DNA of 47,531 nucleotides from Paenibacillus sp. PL91 (GTDB lineage: Bacteria > Bacillota > Bacilli > Paenibacillales > Paenibacillaceae). Location of the stretch: assembly GCF_012935325.2 (NCBI RefSeq), contig NZ_JABBYG020000030.1:1-47531 (forward strand). The letters are read 5' to 3'. Positions 23,266 to 32,654 of this stretch are shown here, in pieces. How positions within the stretch are numbered: position 1 is the stretch's first letter; every line of letters starts with the position of its first letter. A program made the translations under genes and the position numbers. The notes under the pieces are model-generated. The model was not told the origin of the DNA. It did no database searches and was given only the letters and a program-made list of their open reading frames with translations.

Positions 23266-23616
23266 TTGAAAGAAAAAGCGAAATCATCTAAGATTTTTAT
23301 TGATGAGCTTTTTTATAAATTAGATGATGTATCAACAGGAAGAATAATCACTTTTTCATCTCCACTTAACAACGGACAGTTCATATTTGGTTTAGATGAC
23401 GATAATGTTCCTGATTTGCTTAAGGAAATGACTAATATTGAACGGATTCATGAGCACATTAAATTCCTACACTGGTATACCCCTGAGTCTATAGTTGAAC
23501 ATATATGCAAAGAATTAGTTGGAATTGAAAATAAGTACTTATCCTTGCTTTTTCAACCTTTGGAAATAGAATATTGGGATAATGCTGCGTTAGTCTTATC
23601 AAGAATAGAGCACTAG
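23266..23616 (+). CDS. Hypothetical protein, possibly chimeric at its 5' end
   Basis: 116 aa starting TTG. Body: SKIFIDELFYKLDDVSTGRI, GQFIFGLDDDNVPDLLKEMT, STPE-like YTPESIVEHICKELVGIENK. Immediately upstream is unrelated GC-richer sequence (IGPDGTGWIFVER in frame with the first codons), suggesting that another gene's piece was joined to the start. The TAG stop lies in the tail of a degraded left box (E16). Family not recognised. Confidence 0.5.
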   Translation: MKEKAKSSKIFIDELFYKLDDVSTGRIITFSSPLNNGQFIFGLDDDNVPDLLKEMTNIERIHEHIKFLHWYTPESIVEHICKELVGIENKYLSLLFQPLEIEYWDNAALVLSRIEH

Positions 23617-23680
23617 CTTAATAAAAGCAGCGGCAGTCTAAGACTTTTTTCTTCAAGTCCTAGAGCGCCGCTGCTTCATT
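23613..23680 (+). repeat. Repeat E16: left-box tail plus long hairpin
   Basis: TAGCTTAATAAA (end of a left box) followed by AGCAGCGGC/GCCGCTGCT arms around AAGACTT/AAGTCCT inner pairing. The stem class is that of E18 and E22. It acts as a probable terminator between convergent genes. Confidence 0.7.
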
Positions 23681-23722
23681 TTTGCGTAAAGATAACGAAA
23701 TGATCTATATCGCGAGTACCAT

Positions 23723-25516
23723 CTACACGATATTCTCCGTTCGCGCCATATTTATTGCTTCTTCGCGGTTGTTGACTCCGAGCTTCGAGTAGAGAATCGA
23801 GCAGTAATTGCGGATCGTTCCCTCCGATAAAAATAACTTGGCGGCGATCGACTTGTAGCGCAGTCCGCCCGACAGATGCTCTAGAATCTCCATCTCGCGT
23901 TTCGTAAGACCGTACGGATAGTTTTCCAGACTTGAGCCGATCTTTTCCAACTGCTCACGTTGACGCTTCATCTCTTCGAAAACTCGCGTCGCAACCGATT
24001 GGTCGATCCAGGTTCCTCCGTTATAAATAAGTTTTAAGGCTTCTTTCATCTCCCGCGGATGAATCGACTTCAGCATGTATCCTTCCGCCCCGCGCTCTAA
24101 TGCAGTTGCTGCCTGTAAGGAATCCTCGAACGTTGTCATGAACACAACCTTCATATGAGGCCATCGTTGTTTTACCTCAAGTAAAGTTTCAAGCCCGCCC
24201 ATTCCCTGCATACGAATTTCCATTAGCACAATATCCGGTTGGGATCGCTCACAATGTTCTAATGCTTCTCGCCCGTCCCCTGCCGTACCAACGACGATAA
24301 AATCAGCATGCTGATCCAAAATTTGCTTCAAACTGTCGGCTATGATCAACTGATCATCAACGATCAACAGGCGGATCGCGTCATGTACAGGCTCGGTCTG
24401 CAATGGAATATGACATATGACGAAAGTTCCTTGTCCCGAACCGGAATGCATCGACAGTGTGCCGTGAAATTGTTCTAGCCGTTCCTTCATCCCATCCAGC
24501 CCAAATCCGAATTGGATTTCTTCCATTCCGATGCCATTATCTTCGATCTGTAACCGGAGCTGCTGACTATCGAAATGCAGTTGAACAGATATCACGCTCG
24601 CCTGGCCGTGCCGAACTGCGTTGGTTAGAGATTCCTGAAGGCAGCGATGTAGACAAAAGTTTATTTTTTGCATCACGAGCGTCTCACTGCCGATAACACG
24701 GAATTTGACCGTTGTACCTGTCGACTTCATGAACTCTTCGGTTAACTGCCGCAACGACTCACTTAACGAATGGCTGAACGGAGCATGAGAGAGCTGGTGC
24801 AGATGTTTTCGGATATCAACCAAACTGTGCTGGGCGATACCGACAAGCGAATCGATCCTCTCGATCTGCGAATTCGGTACGGTCGATCGCAGAGATTCGA
24901 CACCGATGATGAGCGAGGTAAGCGAATGGCCAATCGTGTCATGCAGCTCATGTGACAGCCGGCTGCGCTCCTCTAGCAGCGTAAGTTCCTCAATCCGCTT
25001 AATGTGCTGCTCCAGCAACTGCTTCTGCTCTTGAATAATTCGGGCTTGCTGATGGGACTGAATTAAGATATTGAACGCAAAGCCGATAGCAAAACCTAGG
25101 CTACAGCTAAAGATAAATTCAAACGGGAGAAGATCAGCGATCCAACCGTTCAATACCGGGAATACGATCCCGCAGAGGATCCCTGTCCACACATAAGTTG
25201 TTCGACTGCTCGCCAGGCCGATCGTTATCACGAGCAAAACAAAAGACCATAGCAGTTCCGGAGCTGCGTAGGCTAAATAAAGATAATAAAAGCCCGCTGC
25301 CATGACTTCGACAGGAAGATACCAAGCTTCTTTTCTATAGCGGACGATGAATGGAACGAGGTAAACGACGAGAGCGAAAGAAAGTACTATCCAAAGCGAC
25401 CCAGCGATCAAGGACGGATCGACAAAACCAGCGCTTGCGATAATGACCAGCCAAATTGTTCGTATGGCTACAAGTATCCAATCATACCATAACCATTTTT
25501 TCATGATAGAGAACAC
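23723..25516 (-). CDS. Fused sensor histidine kinase-response regulator (NarL/DesK type), phospho-Asp replaced by Glu
   Basis: 597 aa in one uninterrupted frame. Residues 1-155: about five to six transmembrane helices. Residues 156-210: HisKA_3 with EERSRLSHELHDTIGHSL, His192. Residues 285-372: HATPase with QESLTNAVRHG (N box) and DNGIG (G1), GFGLDGMKERL. Residues 382-500: receiver domain RLLIVDDQ (Asp387, Asp388), Thr461/Thr462, Lys483. The phospho-acceptor position reads PDIVLMEIRM, that is Glu433 instead of Asp. Residues 536-597: LuxR HTH (LTKREMEILEHLSGGLRYKS). Such kinases and regulators are normally two adjacent genes. Divergent from the tandem serine hydrolase, its likely target. Start GTG 25516 or ATG 25504; neither has a strong ribosome binding site. 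Confidence 0.88.
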   Translation of the reverse strand: MFSIMKKWLWYDWILVAIRTIWLVIIASAGFVDPSLIAGSLWIVLSFALVVYLVPFIVRYRKEAWYLPVEVMAAGFYYLYLAYAAPELLWSFVLLVITIGLASSRTTYVWTGILCGIVFPVLNGWIADLLPFEFIFSCSLGFAIGFAFNILIQSHQQARIIQEQKQLLEQHIKRIEELTLLEERSRLSHELHDTIGHSLTSLIIGVESLRSTVPNSQIERIDSLVGIAQHSLVDIRKHLHQLSHAPFSHSLSESLRQLTEEFMKSTGTTVKFRVIGSETLVMQKINFCLHRCLQESLTNAVRHGQASVISVQLHFDSQQLRLQIEDNGIGMEEIQFGFGLDGMKERLEQFHGTLSMHSGSGQGTFVICHIPLQTEPVHDAIRLLIVDDQLIIADSLKQILDQHADFIVVGTAGDGREALEHCERSQPDIVLMEIRMQGMGGLETLLEVKQRWPHMKVVFMTTFEDSLQAATALERGAEGYMLKSIHPREMKEALKLIYNGGTWIDQSVATRVFEEMKRQREQLEKIGSSLENYPYGLTKREMEILEHLSGGLRYKSIAAKLFLSEGTIRNYCSILYSKLGVNNREEAINMARTENIV

Positions 25517-25811
25517 GAATTATGCACACCTGCTTGTATTTTTTTGATCATCGATTTCCGATTGATTCAGACCCTATCATGCAACATTACATCTTGACTC
25601 GTCAAGCGAATGAGGGGGAATGGTTGGGAACCTGGCTGCAGCAAGCACGTCACATGAGATATTGACGATTTGTCATACGGCTGATGTGACAGATTTAAGT
25701 GCGATGTCATCAAAAGTTTGGCGGTTTCATCAATAGCTGATTTAACAATTTCGAGGGTAAGGTGAAGGAGTGAACCAACACAACATACTAACAGTATAGG
25801 AGCGATGCATT
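25517..25811. promoter_or_regulatory. Divergent control region of HK-RR fusion and serine hydrolase
   Basis: About 295 bp without a gene. It contains TGTCATACGGCTGATGTGACA (imperfect inverted repeat, about 25673-25693) and GATGTCATC (25707-25715), sharing the word TGTCA/TGACA, which could be binding sites for the NarL-type regulator. No confident -35/-10 pair. Confidence 0.35.
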
Positions 25812-27971
25812 ATGAAATTATTCACCCTGCACAGAGGAGTTGCACTTACGTTAACAGCGATATTGGCGGTTACACCGATATTCCCGGCTTATGGAACGCT
25901 GCACGCCACGGGTCACACGGCAACCTATCAAGCGATCGATAAAGCTGCCAATAGCGACAATATTCCAGGCGTTGTCGTTACCGTGAAGAAAGGAGATGCG
26001 AGCTGGTCCTACGCTTCCGGTGAAGGGAATATCGAAAGAAACCATAAAGTGGACGCCGACTCCGCATTCCGAATCGGAAGTACAACGAAGACGTTTGTCG
26101 CTGCGGTTGTCTTGCAGCTTGCCGGTGAGAAGAAGCTGTCCCTTGATGATACGGTGGAGAAATGGCTGCCGGGGCTCGTACAGGGTAATGGGCACGACGG
26201 CAATAAGATAAAGATTCGTCAATTGTTGAATCAAACAAGCGGACTTCCAGACTACTTGACGCCAGAGTTTAGAACGAAATTACTCACGAATCCAGACGGA
26301 AATTATACAGCCGAACAGTTAGTCGCCATCGGCTTGGGGCTAAAGCCGGTAACGGGGTGGGCATACTCGAACACAAATTACGCGATTACGGGTCTCATTA
26401 TCCAGAAAGCTACCGGGGAAAACTATGCGGAGCAGATTAAGAAACGAATTATTGAACCGCTTCATTTGAATGAAACGTTCCTCCCAGGCAACTCGATGGA
26501 TATTCCGAAAAAAAATGCCCGCGGCTACTTGGACGTGGGAAATAAATTAGTAGATATTACGCTGCTTAACCCATCGTTTGCTAATGCCGGCGGGGATATC
26601 ATCTCGACAGGGGAAGACCTGACGACGTTTTTCCGTGCCTTATTGGGCGGCAAGCTGTTGACACCGGAGATGAAGAAGGAGATGATGACCAGCACAGCCG
26701 ATTCTCCATTTGGGCAGTATGGACTTGGCATCTATCAAACAAAGCTGCCTAACGGCACCAACGTATGGGGACATGGCGGCGGTATTCCCGGATTTACCAA
26801 CTTTGCGGGCGGAACGGAAGATGGTCAACATGTCATCTCGATCAATATCAATGTACTGGGAGATGCGGTTAAACATATTAACACTATTATAGCATCGGAG
26901 TTCGCAAGAGAACCCAAAAAAGAACTCACGGAAAAGGAAAAGAAAAGCAAACATCGGGAAGATGTCAAACGCGTCATGGATGAAGTGGTAACAAGCAAAC
27001 GCGTCCCAAGTGTCGTGGCTGGCGGGCTGCAGGATGGGGAACGCTGGTCCTACGCTACAGGTACAGCCAGTTACGAAGTACCAAGCCGAGTAGAACCGGA
27101 TTTTTTATTCCGTATTGGAAGCATCACGAAGACGTTCACCGCTTCCGTTGTATTGCAGTTGGCTGAGGAGAAACAATTGAGTCTGGATGATTCGGTCGAA
27201 AAATGGCTGCCAGGCGTCGTAAAGGGGAACGGGTATGACGGCAACAACGTTAAGATTCGTCAGTTATTGAACCATACAAGCGGGCTTGCGAGCTATACGG
27301 ATGAGAATATGCGGGATATTATCTTGCCTCAAAATCCTTTCCGTTACTATTCCGTCGACGATCTTATCGGCTTGGCACTTGCAAAACCGCCTGTATATGC
27401 ACCAGGGAAGGGCTGGAACTATTCCAACGTCAATACGATACTCGCCGGCAAAATTATTCAGAAGGTAACCGGGGATACGTATGCGGAACAGATCAGGAAA
27501 CGGTTCATCGAACCGCTCGGGCTGACGGAGACATTCGTCATGGAGAATAGTTCTCATATTCCGGGGAAGCATGCCACAGGATATAATATGGACAGATCGG
27601 GCCATTTGTATGATTTGACCGAAATGAATCAATCCTGGGCAAATGCAGCCGGAGATATGGTATCAAACGTCAAAGATTTGACCACCTTCTTCAGTGCGCT
27701 GTTAGGCGGAAAGCTACTAAATCAAGAGATGATGGACCAGATGCTCACAACAATAGATTCACCTTTGGGCAAAGTCGGACTAGGGATTTTTGAAGGGAAA
27801 ACGCCGGACGGGCAATCCTATTGGGGGCATGCCGGCGGTACTTTCGGATTTGAGACGAGAGCCTTCGGACCTCTAGGTGGGAAGCATATTTTGGTATCGG
27901 CGATCAACTCGGTAGGACCGGACGCCACAGATGCTCATACTAAAATACTCAACAAGGAGTTTGGCCGTTAA
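25812..27971 (+). CDS. Tandem-duplicated beta-lactamase-type serine hydrolase
   Basis: 719 aa, secreted (signal residues 1-33, AILAVTPIFPAYG). Two homologous class C beta-lactamase/D-Ala-D-Ala carboxypeptidase domains in one chain. Domain 1 (about 36-365): SxxK = Ser90-Thr-Thr-Lys93, YSN at 185-187, HGGG at 321-324. Domain 2 (about 385-719): Ser437-Ile-Thr-Lys440, YSN in KGWNYSNVNT, HAGG. All catalytic elements are kept in both halves, so both could be active. A Lys/Glu-rich linker (KKELTEKEKKSK) joins them. AGGAG precedes the ATG. Divergent from the HK-RR fusion, which suggests induced production under envelope stress; substrate may be a peptide, ester or beta-lactam. Confidence 0.9.
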   Translation: MKLFTLHRGVALTLTAILAVTPIFPAYGTLHATGHTATYQAIDKAANSDNIPGVVVTVKKGDASWSYASGEGNIERNHKVDADSAFRIGSTTKTFVAAVVLQLAGEKKLSLDDTVEKWLPGLVQGNGHDGNKIKIRQLLNQTSGLPDYLTPEFRTKLLTNPDGNYTAEQLVAIGLGLKPVTGWAYSNTNYAITGLIIQKATGENYAEQIKKRIIEPLHLNETFLPGNSMDIPKKNARGYLDVGNKLVDITLLNPSFANAGGDIISTGEDLTTFFRALLGGKLLTPEMKKEMMTSTADSPFGQYGLGIYQTKLPNGTNVWGHGGGIPGFTNFAGGTEDGQHVISININVLGDAVKHINTIIASEFAREPKKELTEKEKKSKHREDVKRVMDEVVTSKRVPSVVAGGLQDGERWSYATGTASYEVPSRVEPDFLFRIGSITKTFTASVVLQLAEEKQLSLDDSVEKWLPGVVKGNGYDGNNVKIRQLLNHTSGLASYTDENMRDIILPQNPFRYYSVDDLIGLALAKPPVYAPGKGWNYSNVNTILAGKIIQKVTGDTYAEQIRKRFIEPLGLTETFVMENSSHIPGKHATGYNMDRSGHLYDLTEMNQSWANAAGDMVSNVKDLTTFFSALLGGKLLNQEMMDQMLTTIDSPLGKVGLGIFEGKTPDGQSYWGHAGGTFGFETRAFGPLGGKHILVSAINSVGPDATDAHTKILNKEFGR

Positions 27972-28046
27972 GTTTAATGCCGACATCGCGCTGATGATTT
28001 TGAATTTGCTTAATCGTATAAACGAATAACGATTACCTGTTCATTT

Positions 28047-28100
28047 AGGGGCTGCCCATTAAGTAGAATCATCTACTTAGGGGACAGCCCCTTCATTTTG
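28047..28100 (+). terminator. Long hairpin terminator
   Basis: Arms AGGGGCTG/CAGCCCCT and inner TTAAGTAGA/TCTACTTA, about 20 bp stem with a short loop, followed by TCATTTT. Lies 76 bp past the serine-hydrolase stop. Confidence 0.75.
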
Positions 28101-28202
28101 CTTTGTTAGTGCGAATAGTGTTTACCAGCTATTGGTGAATCCATTCGCAATACTAGAAAGTTATAATGATAGCTAAGCTACTAAGAAAAAAGGAGCATTT
28201 TT

Positions 28203-29984
28203 GTGAAAAGCATTCAAAACCGCTTAATAATCATGCTGCTTCTTTTTATTATTGTTCCGTATTTTCTATCCGTGCTGTTGATCTATTGGCAGACGAAAGA
28301 GAATGTGGAGCGGCATGAGCTTGAGAACAGCAGCGAACAAATGCAGCAGGCGTCCGAAGAGCTAGAGCAATATTTGGATGACATCGTTAATCTGCCGTAT
28401 ATATTATATCGAAATCCAGACTTATTCAGAGTTTTTGAGCAGGGCTTTGATAGGTCCCACTATTTCAACCAGCTTGAAATGTATAAAGGCATGACAACCT
28501 TTTATCTGATGAGGAGCGAGATTCGGCAGGTCCGGTTCTACATCGACGAAGGAAAAAGCACGTTTACCGTCTATAATACGTTGTTAAGCTCCCGGAAGCT
28601 TAAGCCGGATTTTATGAAGCAGGCTTCGATTCAGAAGCTCGTAAACTCTGAAATGAACTATTTGGTCGAACCGCCTCATCGGATTGAGAATTACAACAAT
28701 ACATCGAACTTGCCCCAATCGGATAAAACGGTTGTGTTGACGGTTCATCACAAAATCATGGATACACTATCGAATGAATTTCTTGGTGTCATCACGATCG
28801 ACATTGATTTGAGCAAAATCGCTCGCATAACGGATCATTTTCTTCAAAAAAATAAAGAAACCGTATTGCTTTCCGATTCGAGTGGCCAAGTCATCTATGC
28901 AAGCGATGAAGGTTTGATAGGCAAGGCCGTTCCGTCCGGATTACAGAAGAAAATAAATGTGTCGGCCGAAGGCGCACATTCTCCAGATGGCGATATCGTT
29001 TTTTCCAGAACGCTGCATGAGCCGATAAAGGATTGGCATTTTGTTAAGATCACCTCAAGCAAATTTTTATTTGAAAATGTGAGGAAAACCGCCTACACGA
29101 ATATTATCGTTGGTGTCATTGTGGTCGTCCTTGGCTTGTTAATGATCGCTATTATTTCATATAAGATTACGCGCCCCATCAAGCTGCTTAGCCGAAAAGT
29201 GCTAAGCATTGAAGGCGGGAATCTGAATGCCCCGTTTGACGATAAGCGGGAGGACGAAATCGGCAGTTTGGAAAGGCATATCAAGGAAATGATGAATCGG
29301 ATCAACCGTCACATTGACCGGGAGTACAAGCTTGAGATCGAGAATAGGAAGAATCAGCACAGGGCGCTAAAGTCCCAGATCAACCCGCATTTTCTATTTA
29401 ACTCCCTGCAATCTATTGCTGCGGTAGCCCTATTCTCAGAATCTCCAAAAGTTTATAAACTGATTACCTCCTTGTCCAAAATGATGCGCTACTCCATTCG
29501 TGTGGATCAAAAGGCGACGGTCCGGAGTGAAGCGGATTATGTAAAAGCGTATTTTAACCTGCAAGAGGAACGTTTTCAAACCGATTTTAGTTATTCCATC
29601 GATTTACCGAAGGCGATTCTTGCTTTTCCGGTTCCGAGTATGATTTTGCAGCCGCTCGTTGAAAACTTCTTTAAACACTGTTATGACGAGGGCTGCGAGC
29701 ATGCCACATTGCGAATTTACGGTGAAATACGAGGTGATTATATGAATCTGGTCGTGGAAAATAACGGAACCAGCATGACGGTTGATGAGCTGACTTCATT
29801 AAAAAACAAAATCTACGCGCCGGTGAACGAAGGAAGCTATTCGCTTGAGCATATAGGCTTAAAAAACATTCATGATCGTTTGGTTCTTCATTATGATCAG
29901 ACAGCGGGAATTGAACTGGATACGATGCAGGGACAAGGGTTCTCCGTGCGGTTGGTAATTCCACTCTACTTTAAGGAGGACTGA
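28203..29984 (+). CDS. YesM-type sensor histidine kinase
   Basis: 593 aa starting GTG (AAAAGGAGC upstream; a TATAAT at 28162-28167 may be its -10). TM helix 1 at residues 8-27, extracellular dCache-like domain to about 295, TM helix 2 at about 298-320 (IIVGVIVVVLGLLMIAIISY), HAMP (ITRPIKLLSRKVL), then the His_kinase domain RALKSQINPHFLFNSLQSIA with the phosphorylated His, and HATPase with QPLVENFFKHC. Adjacent to and 4 bp from a YesN-type regulator. In Paenibacillus such pairs control carbohydrate uptake and degradation genes; here the following genes are a sugar-binding protein, levansucrase and levanase, so the ligand is probably sucrose or a fructan. Confidence 0.92.
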   Translation: MKSIQNRLIIMLLLFIIVPYFLSVLLIYWQTKENVERHELENSSEQMQQASEELEQYLDDIVNLPYILYRNPDLFRVFEQGFDRSHYFNQLEMYKGMTTFYLMRSEIRQVRFYIDEGKSTFTVYNTLLSSRKLKPDFMKQASIQKLVNSEMNYLVEPPHRIENYNNTSNLPQSDKTVVLTVHHKIMDTLSNEFLGVITIDIDLSKIARITDHFLQKNKETVLLSDSSGQVIYASDEGLIGKAVPSGLQKKINVSAEGAHSPDGDIVFSRTLHEPIKDWHFVKITSSKFLFENVRKTAYTNIIVGVIVVVLGLLMIAIISYKITRPIKLLSRKVLSIEGGNLNAPFDDKREDEIGSLERHIKEMMNRINRHIDREYKLEIENRKNQHRALKSQINPHFLFNSLQSIAAVALFSESPKVYKLITSLSKMMRYSIRVDQKATVRSEADYVKAYFNLQEERFQTDFSYSIDLPKAILAFPVPSMILQPLVENFFKHCYDEGCEHATLRIYGEIRGDYMNLVVENNGTSMTVDELTSLKNKIYAPVNEGSYSLEHIGLKNIHDRLVLHYDQTAGIELDTMQGQGFSVRLVIPLYFKED

Positions 29985-29988
29985 CGCT

Positions 29989-31179
29989 ATGAAAGCTCTT
30001 ATTGTGGATGATGAGTCCAATGTTAGAAAAATTATTCGTTTTTTGGGACAGTGGGAAGAACACGGGATTACCGAGGTTTTGGAAGCCAAAAATGGTGTAG
30101 AGGCTAAAGCTTTGATTGAACGGGAATGTCCGGAAATCATTATGACAGATGTGAAAATGCCCAAAAATAGCGGGATTGAGTTGATCGAATGGTTGGATGC
30201 GAATGCCTACCCGGGAAAAGTGATTATGATTTCAGGGTTCGACGACTATGCTTTCATGCGTACAGCGTTCAAGCACGGATGCTTTGATTATTTGATGAAA
30301 CCGATCGAAGAAGAATTGCTGAATGAAACTTTGGCGGGAGCGGTACAAGCCTGGGAAAAAGGTGAGGAAGAACGCCGCCATTCGGAATCGGGATTCTATG
30401 AAGAGGTTAAGACGTATCGCTTAAATAGGGAAGTAACCTCTGCCAGCAAGGGTGAGCTTTTTGATTCCGAAGAAATTGCCATGTCTTTGCCGCAAGCGGA
30501 TGCTTACGATCTTACGATGATGTATTTCTACCAGACCCATCACTCAGGTCCCTATCTTCAGCTTTTGTCCGATGAACTGGTTTCACGGGAGTGGGGAAAT
30601 GCCTATGCCCTTCAGAACGACCCTAATGTCTGTGTGATCCTTTCTGTTCATGGCCAGTTCTTTCCGATCGAGGAATGGATTACCCAGCGCTTTGATATTC
30701 CCGTTCGTCTCGTTAGCGGCCCTTCACTCGAATCGTTGGAAGAGCTCCCTCAAGCTTTTCAAGCTGCACAACAGGCAATGGCCGAACAAAAGTTCAGAGC
30801 CATCCATCGTTTGGCGGATTTGGATGATGCGAGGCGCATGCATGACATTGTCGCTTTTGTAGATGAGCATTATATGGAAGAGTTGAGTCTGGATAAATTA
30901 TCGACTCGGTTCTTCTTAAGCCGTGAACATATCTCGCGCCGATTCAAGCAGGAAATGGGGATGACCCTGTCCAGCTACGTCATTCAATTGCGAATTAATC
31001 AAGCTAAACGGTGGTTAAGCGAAACGGATGAGAAGATGTACTCGATTGCGCTAAAGCTCGGGTACCAGGATGAGAATTATTTCTCGAGGCTGTTTAAGAA
31101 AAATGTCGGCATGACGCCGCTGGAATATCGGAATGATGAAGACAATCAGCGAATAACGAATGTCGAGCAGCTACATTAA
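29989..31179 (+). CDS. YesN-type AraC-family response regulator
   Basis: 396 aa. Receiver domain MKALIVDDESNVRKIIRFLG with phospho-acceptor Asp54 in IIMTDVKMP, and YLMKP with the conserved Lys near residue 103. Linker about 125-285. C-terminal AraC double HTH: LDKLSTRFFLSREHISRRFK and IALKLGYQDENYFSRLFKKN, VGMTPLEYR. Separated by 4 bp from the kinase gene, RBS AAGGAGG. Its last codons overlap the reading region of the sugar-binding protein gene. Likely activator of the sacB/levB module. Confidence 0.93.
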   Translation: MKALIVDDESNVRKIIRFLGQWEEHGITEVLEAKNGVEAKALIERECPEIIMTDVKMPKNSGIELIEWLDANAYPGKVIMISGFDDYAFMRTAFKHGCFDYLMKPIEEELLNETLAGAVQAWEKGEEERRHSESGFYEEVKTYRLNREVTSASKGELFDSEEIAMSLPQADAYDLTMMYFYQTHHSGPYLQLLSDELVSREWGNAYALQNDPNVCVILSVHGQFFPIEEWITQRFDIPVRLVSGPSLESLEELPQAFQAAQQAMAEQKFRAIHRLADLDDARRMHDIVAFVDEHYMEELSLDKLSTRFFLSREHISRRFKQEMGMTLSSYVIQLRINQAKRWLSETDEKMYSIALKLGYQDENYFSRLFKKNVGMTPLEYRNDEDNQRITNVEQLH

Positions 31180-31205
31180 TGTTGTTAATCGAAAGGGGGG
31201 AAATC

Positions 31206-32486
31206 ATGAAAATCAAGGTTTTCCAATGGATGTTAGCCGTGCTGCTGACGTTATCGCTTGCTGCTTGCGGGGCGGACAAGCATGTGGTCAAGGAAAAGGA
31301 TATAGTATCTGCGGATCAGACCATCACTTTGGAGGTGCTAAATCCTAAAGTGGAAATTTCCACGCAGTTCGAGCAAATGGCAAGGGAATACGAGAAAGAA
31401 AATCCGAACGTCAAACTGAATGTGTTGACCTTTGGCGGCGGAGCAAACTACCTTGTCGAATTGAAAGCGAGATTTGCGGCAAACAAAGGCCCTGATATTT
31501 TTCCTAACGGCGGCTATGAAGAAGCGGTTATGTGGAAAAGGTACCTGGAGGATTTGTCCGATCAACCATGGGTGAAAAATACCTATGATGCGGCGCTTGA
31601 GCCGATGAGGCTGGATGGGAAAATATACGGGATGCCTATCAACTTTGAAGGCTATGGCTTTATTTATAATAAGGATTTATTCGCCAAGGCTGGAATCGAT
31701 ACGCCGCCAAAAACGTTTACCGGATTAAAAGCAGCCGTGGAAAAACTGCATTCCGCAGGAATTACCCCGTTTGCAGTCGGCTATTCGGATAGCTGGTTCT
31801 TCGTTCTGCTGCTCAATATTGCTTTTGCCCAACAGGATGATCCGGACGCTTTTATTCATGGATTAAAAGAAGGGACGGAAACCATCGTAGGCAACAAAAA
31901 GTTCGAAGATGTCATTCGGATGCTGGATTTGACGGTTCAATACGGCAATAAAGATTATCTGACGACAGACTATAATACGGAAGTTGAGTTGTTTGCAACT
32001 GGGAAAGCGGCCATCCTGAAGCAAGGAAACTGGGTACAATCCAAGATTGATCAAATCACACCGAATATGAACATCGGTTTTTTACCCATGCCGATTAATG
32101 ATGATGCCGGAAACGATGCCCTGCCGATAGGCGTATCCAATAACTGGGCCGTAAATAAAGCATCTTCGCCAGAGAAAAAGAAGGAAGCTAAGAAATTTTT
32201 AAACTGGATGGTTTCTTCGGAACAAGGAAAGACGTTTATGAAAGAACAATTCCAGTTTATTTCAGCTTTTAAAAATATAGAAACGGAACGATCAGGAGCG
32301 CTCGTGAATGATCTTATTCGTTACAACGATGAGAATAAAACGTTGTCCTGGAATTGGTTTAAATTTCCTACGAGAGTAAGAGAGGAGCTTGGTTATGTCA
32401 TGCAAGCTTATGTAGGCGACCAGTTTAGCCGCGATCAGCTGCTTCAGAAGCTCCAAAAGCTGTGGGAACAGTCGGAGAAGCCATAA
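31206..32486 (+). CDS. ABC-type sugar-binding lipoprotein
   Basis: 426 aa lipoprotein with lipobox LAAC (Cys22 counted from ATG 31206). Family SBP_bac_1 (extracellular solute-binding, carbohydrate cluster): EMAREYEKENPNVKLNVLTF-like region, FAANKGPDIFPNGGY, YGMPINFEGYGFIYNKDLFA, KAAILKQGNWVQSKI, MPINDDAGNDALPIG, NWAVNKASSPEKKKEAKKFL. RBS GGGGGG. No permease or ATPase genes adjoin it, which is unusual; it may supply a transporter encoded elsewhere or act as a co-sensor for the YesM kinase. Operon with the two regulatory genes upstream and probably sacB downstream. Confidence 0.9.
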   Translation: MKIKVFQWMLAVLLTLSLAACGADKHVVKEKDIVSADQTITLEVLNPKVEISTQFEQMAREYEKENPNVKLNVLTFGGGANYLVELKARFAANKGPDIFPNGGYEEAVMWKRYLEDLSDQPWVKNTYDAALEPMRLDGKIYGMPINFEGYGFIYNKDLFAKAGIDTPPKTFTGLKAAVEKLHSAGITPFAVGYSDSWFFVLLLNIAFAQQDDPDAFIHGLKEGTETIVGNKKFEDVIRMLDLTVQYGNKDYLTTDYNTEVELFATGKAAILKQGNWVQSKIDQITPNMNIGFLPMPINDDAGNDALPIGVSNNWAVNKASSPEKKKEAKKFLNWMVSSEQGKTFMKEQFQFISAFKNIETERSGALVNDLIRYNDENKTLSWNWFKFPTRVREELGYVMQAYVGDQFSRDQLLQKLQKLWEQSEKP

Positions 32487-32654
32487 CTGGATCAATATAA
32501 ACCCATAGATACATCAATATACAACATGTCCGCAGCGATGCGTCTTCATTAAAATAAAGGGAGCACAGAACAAGGGGGGAGAGCGGTAGAACATGGTCAG
32601 AGGTTTCGATCTGATCTTGAGGAAACCAAATACAAATTATTGAGGAGTTAGATT

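Noticed and set aside
32487..32654. RNA antiterminator/riboswitch in the sacB leader
   Set aside because: I found no RAT-like sequence overlapping a terminator before sacB; the leader shows only a ribosome binding site.
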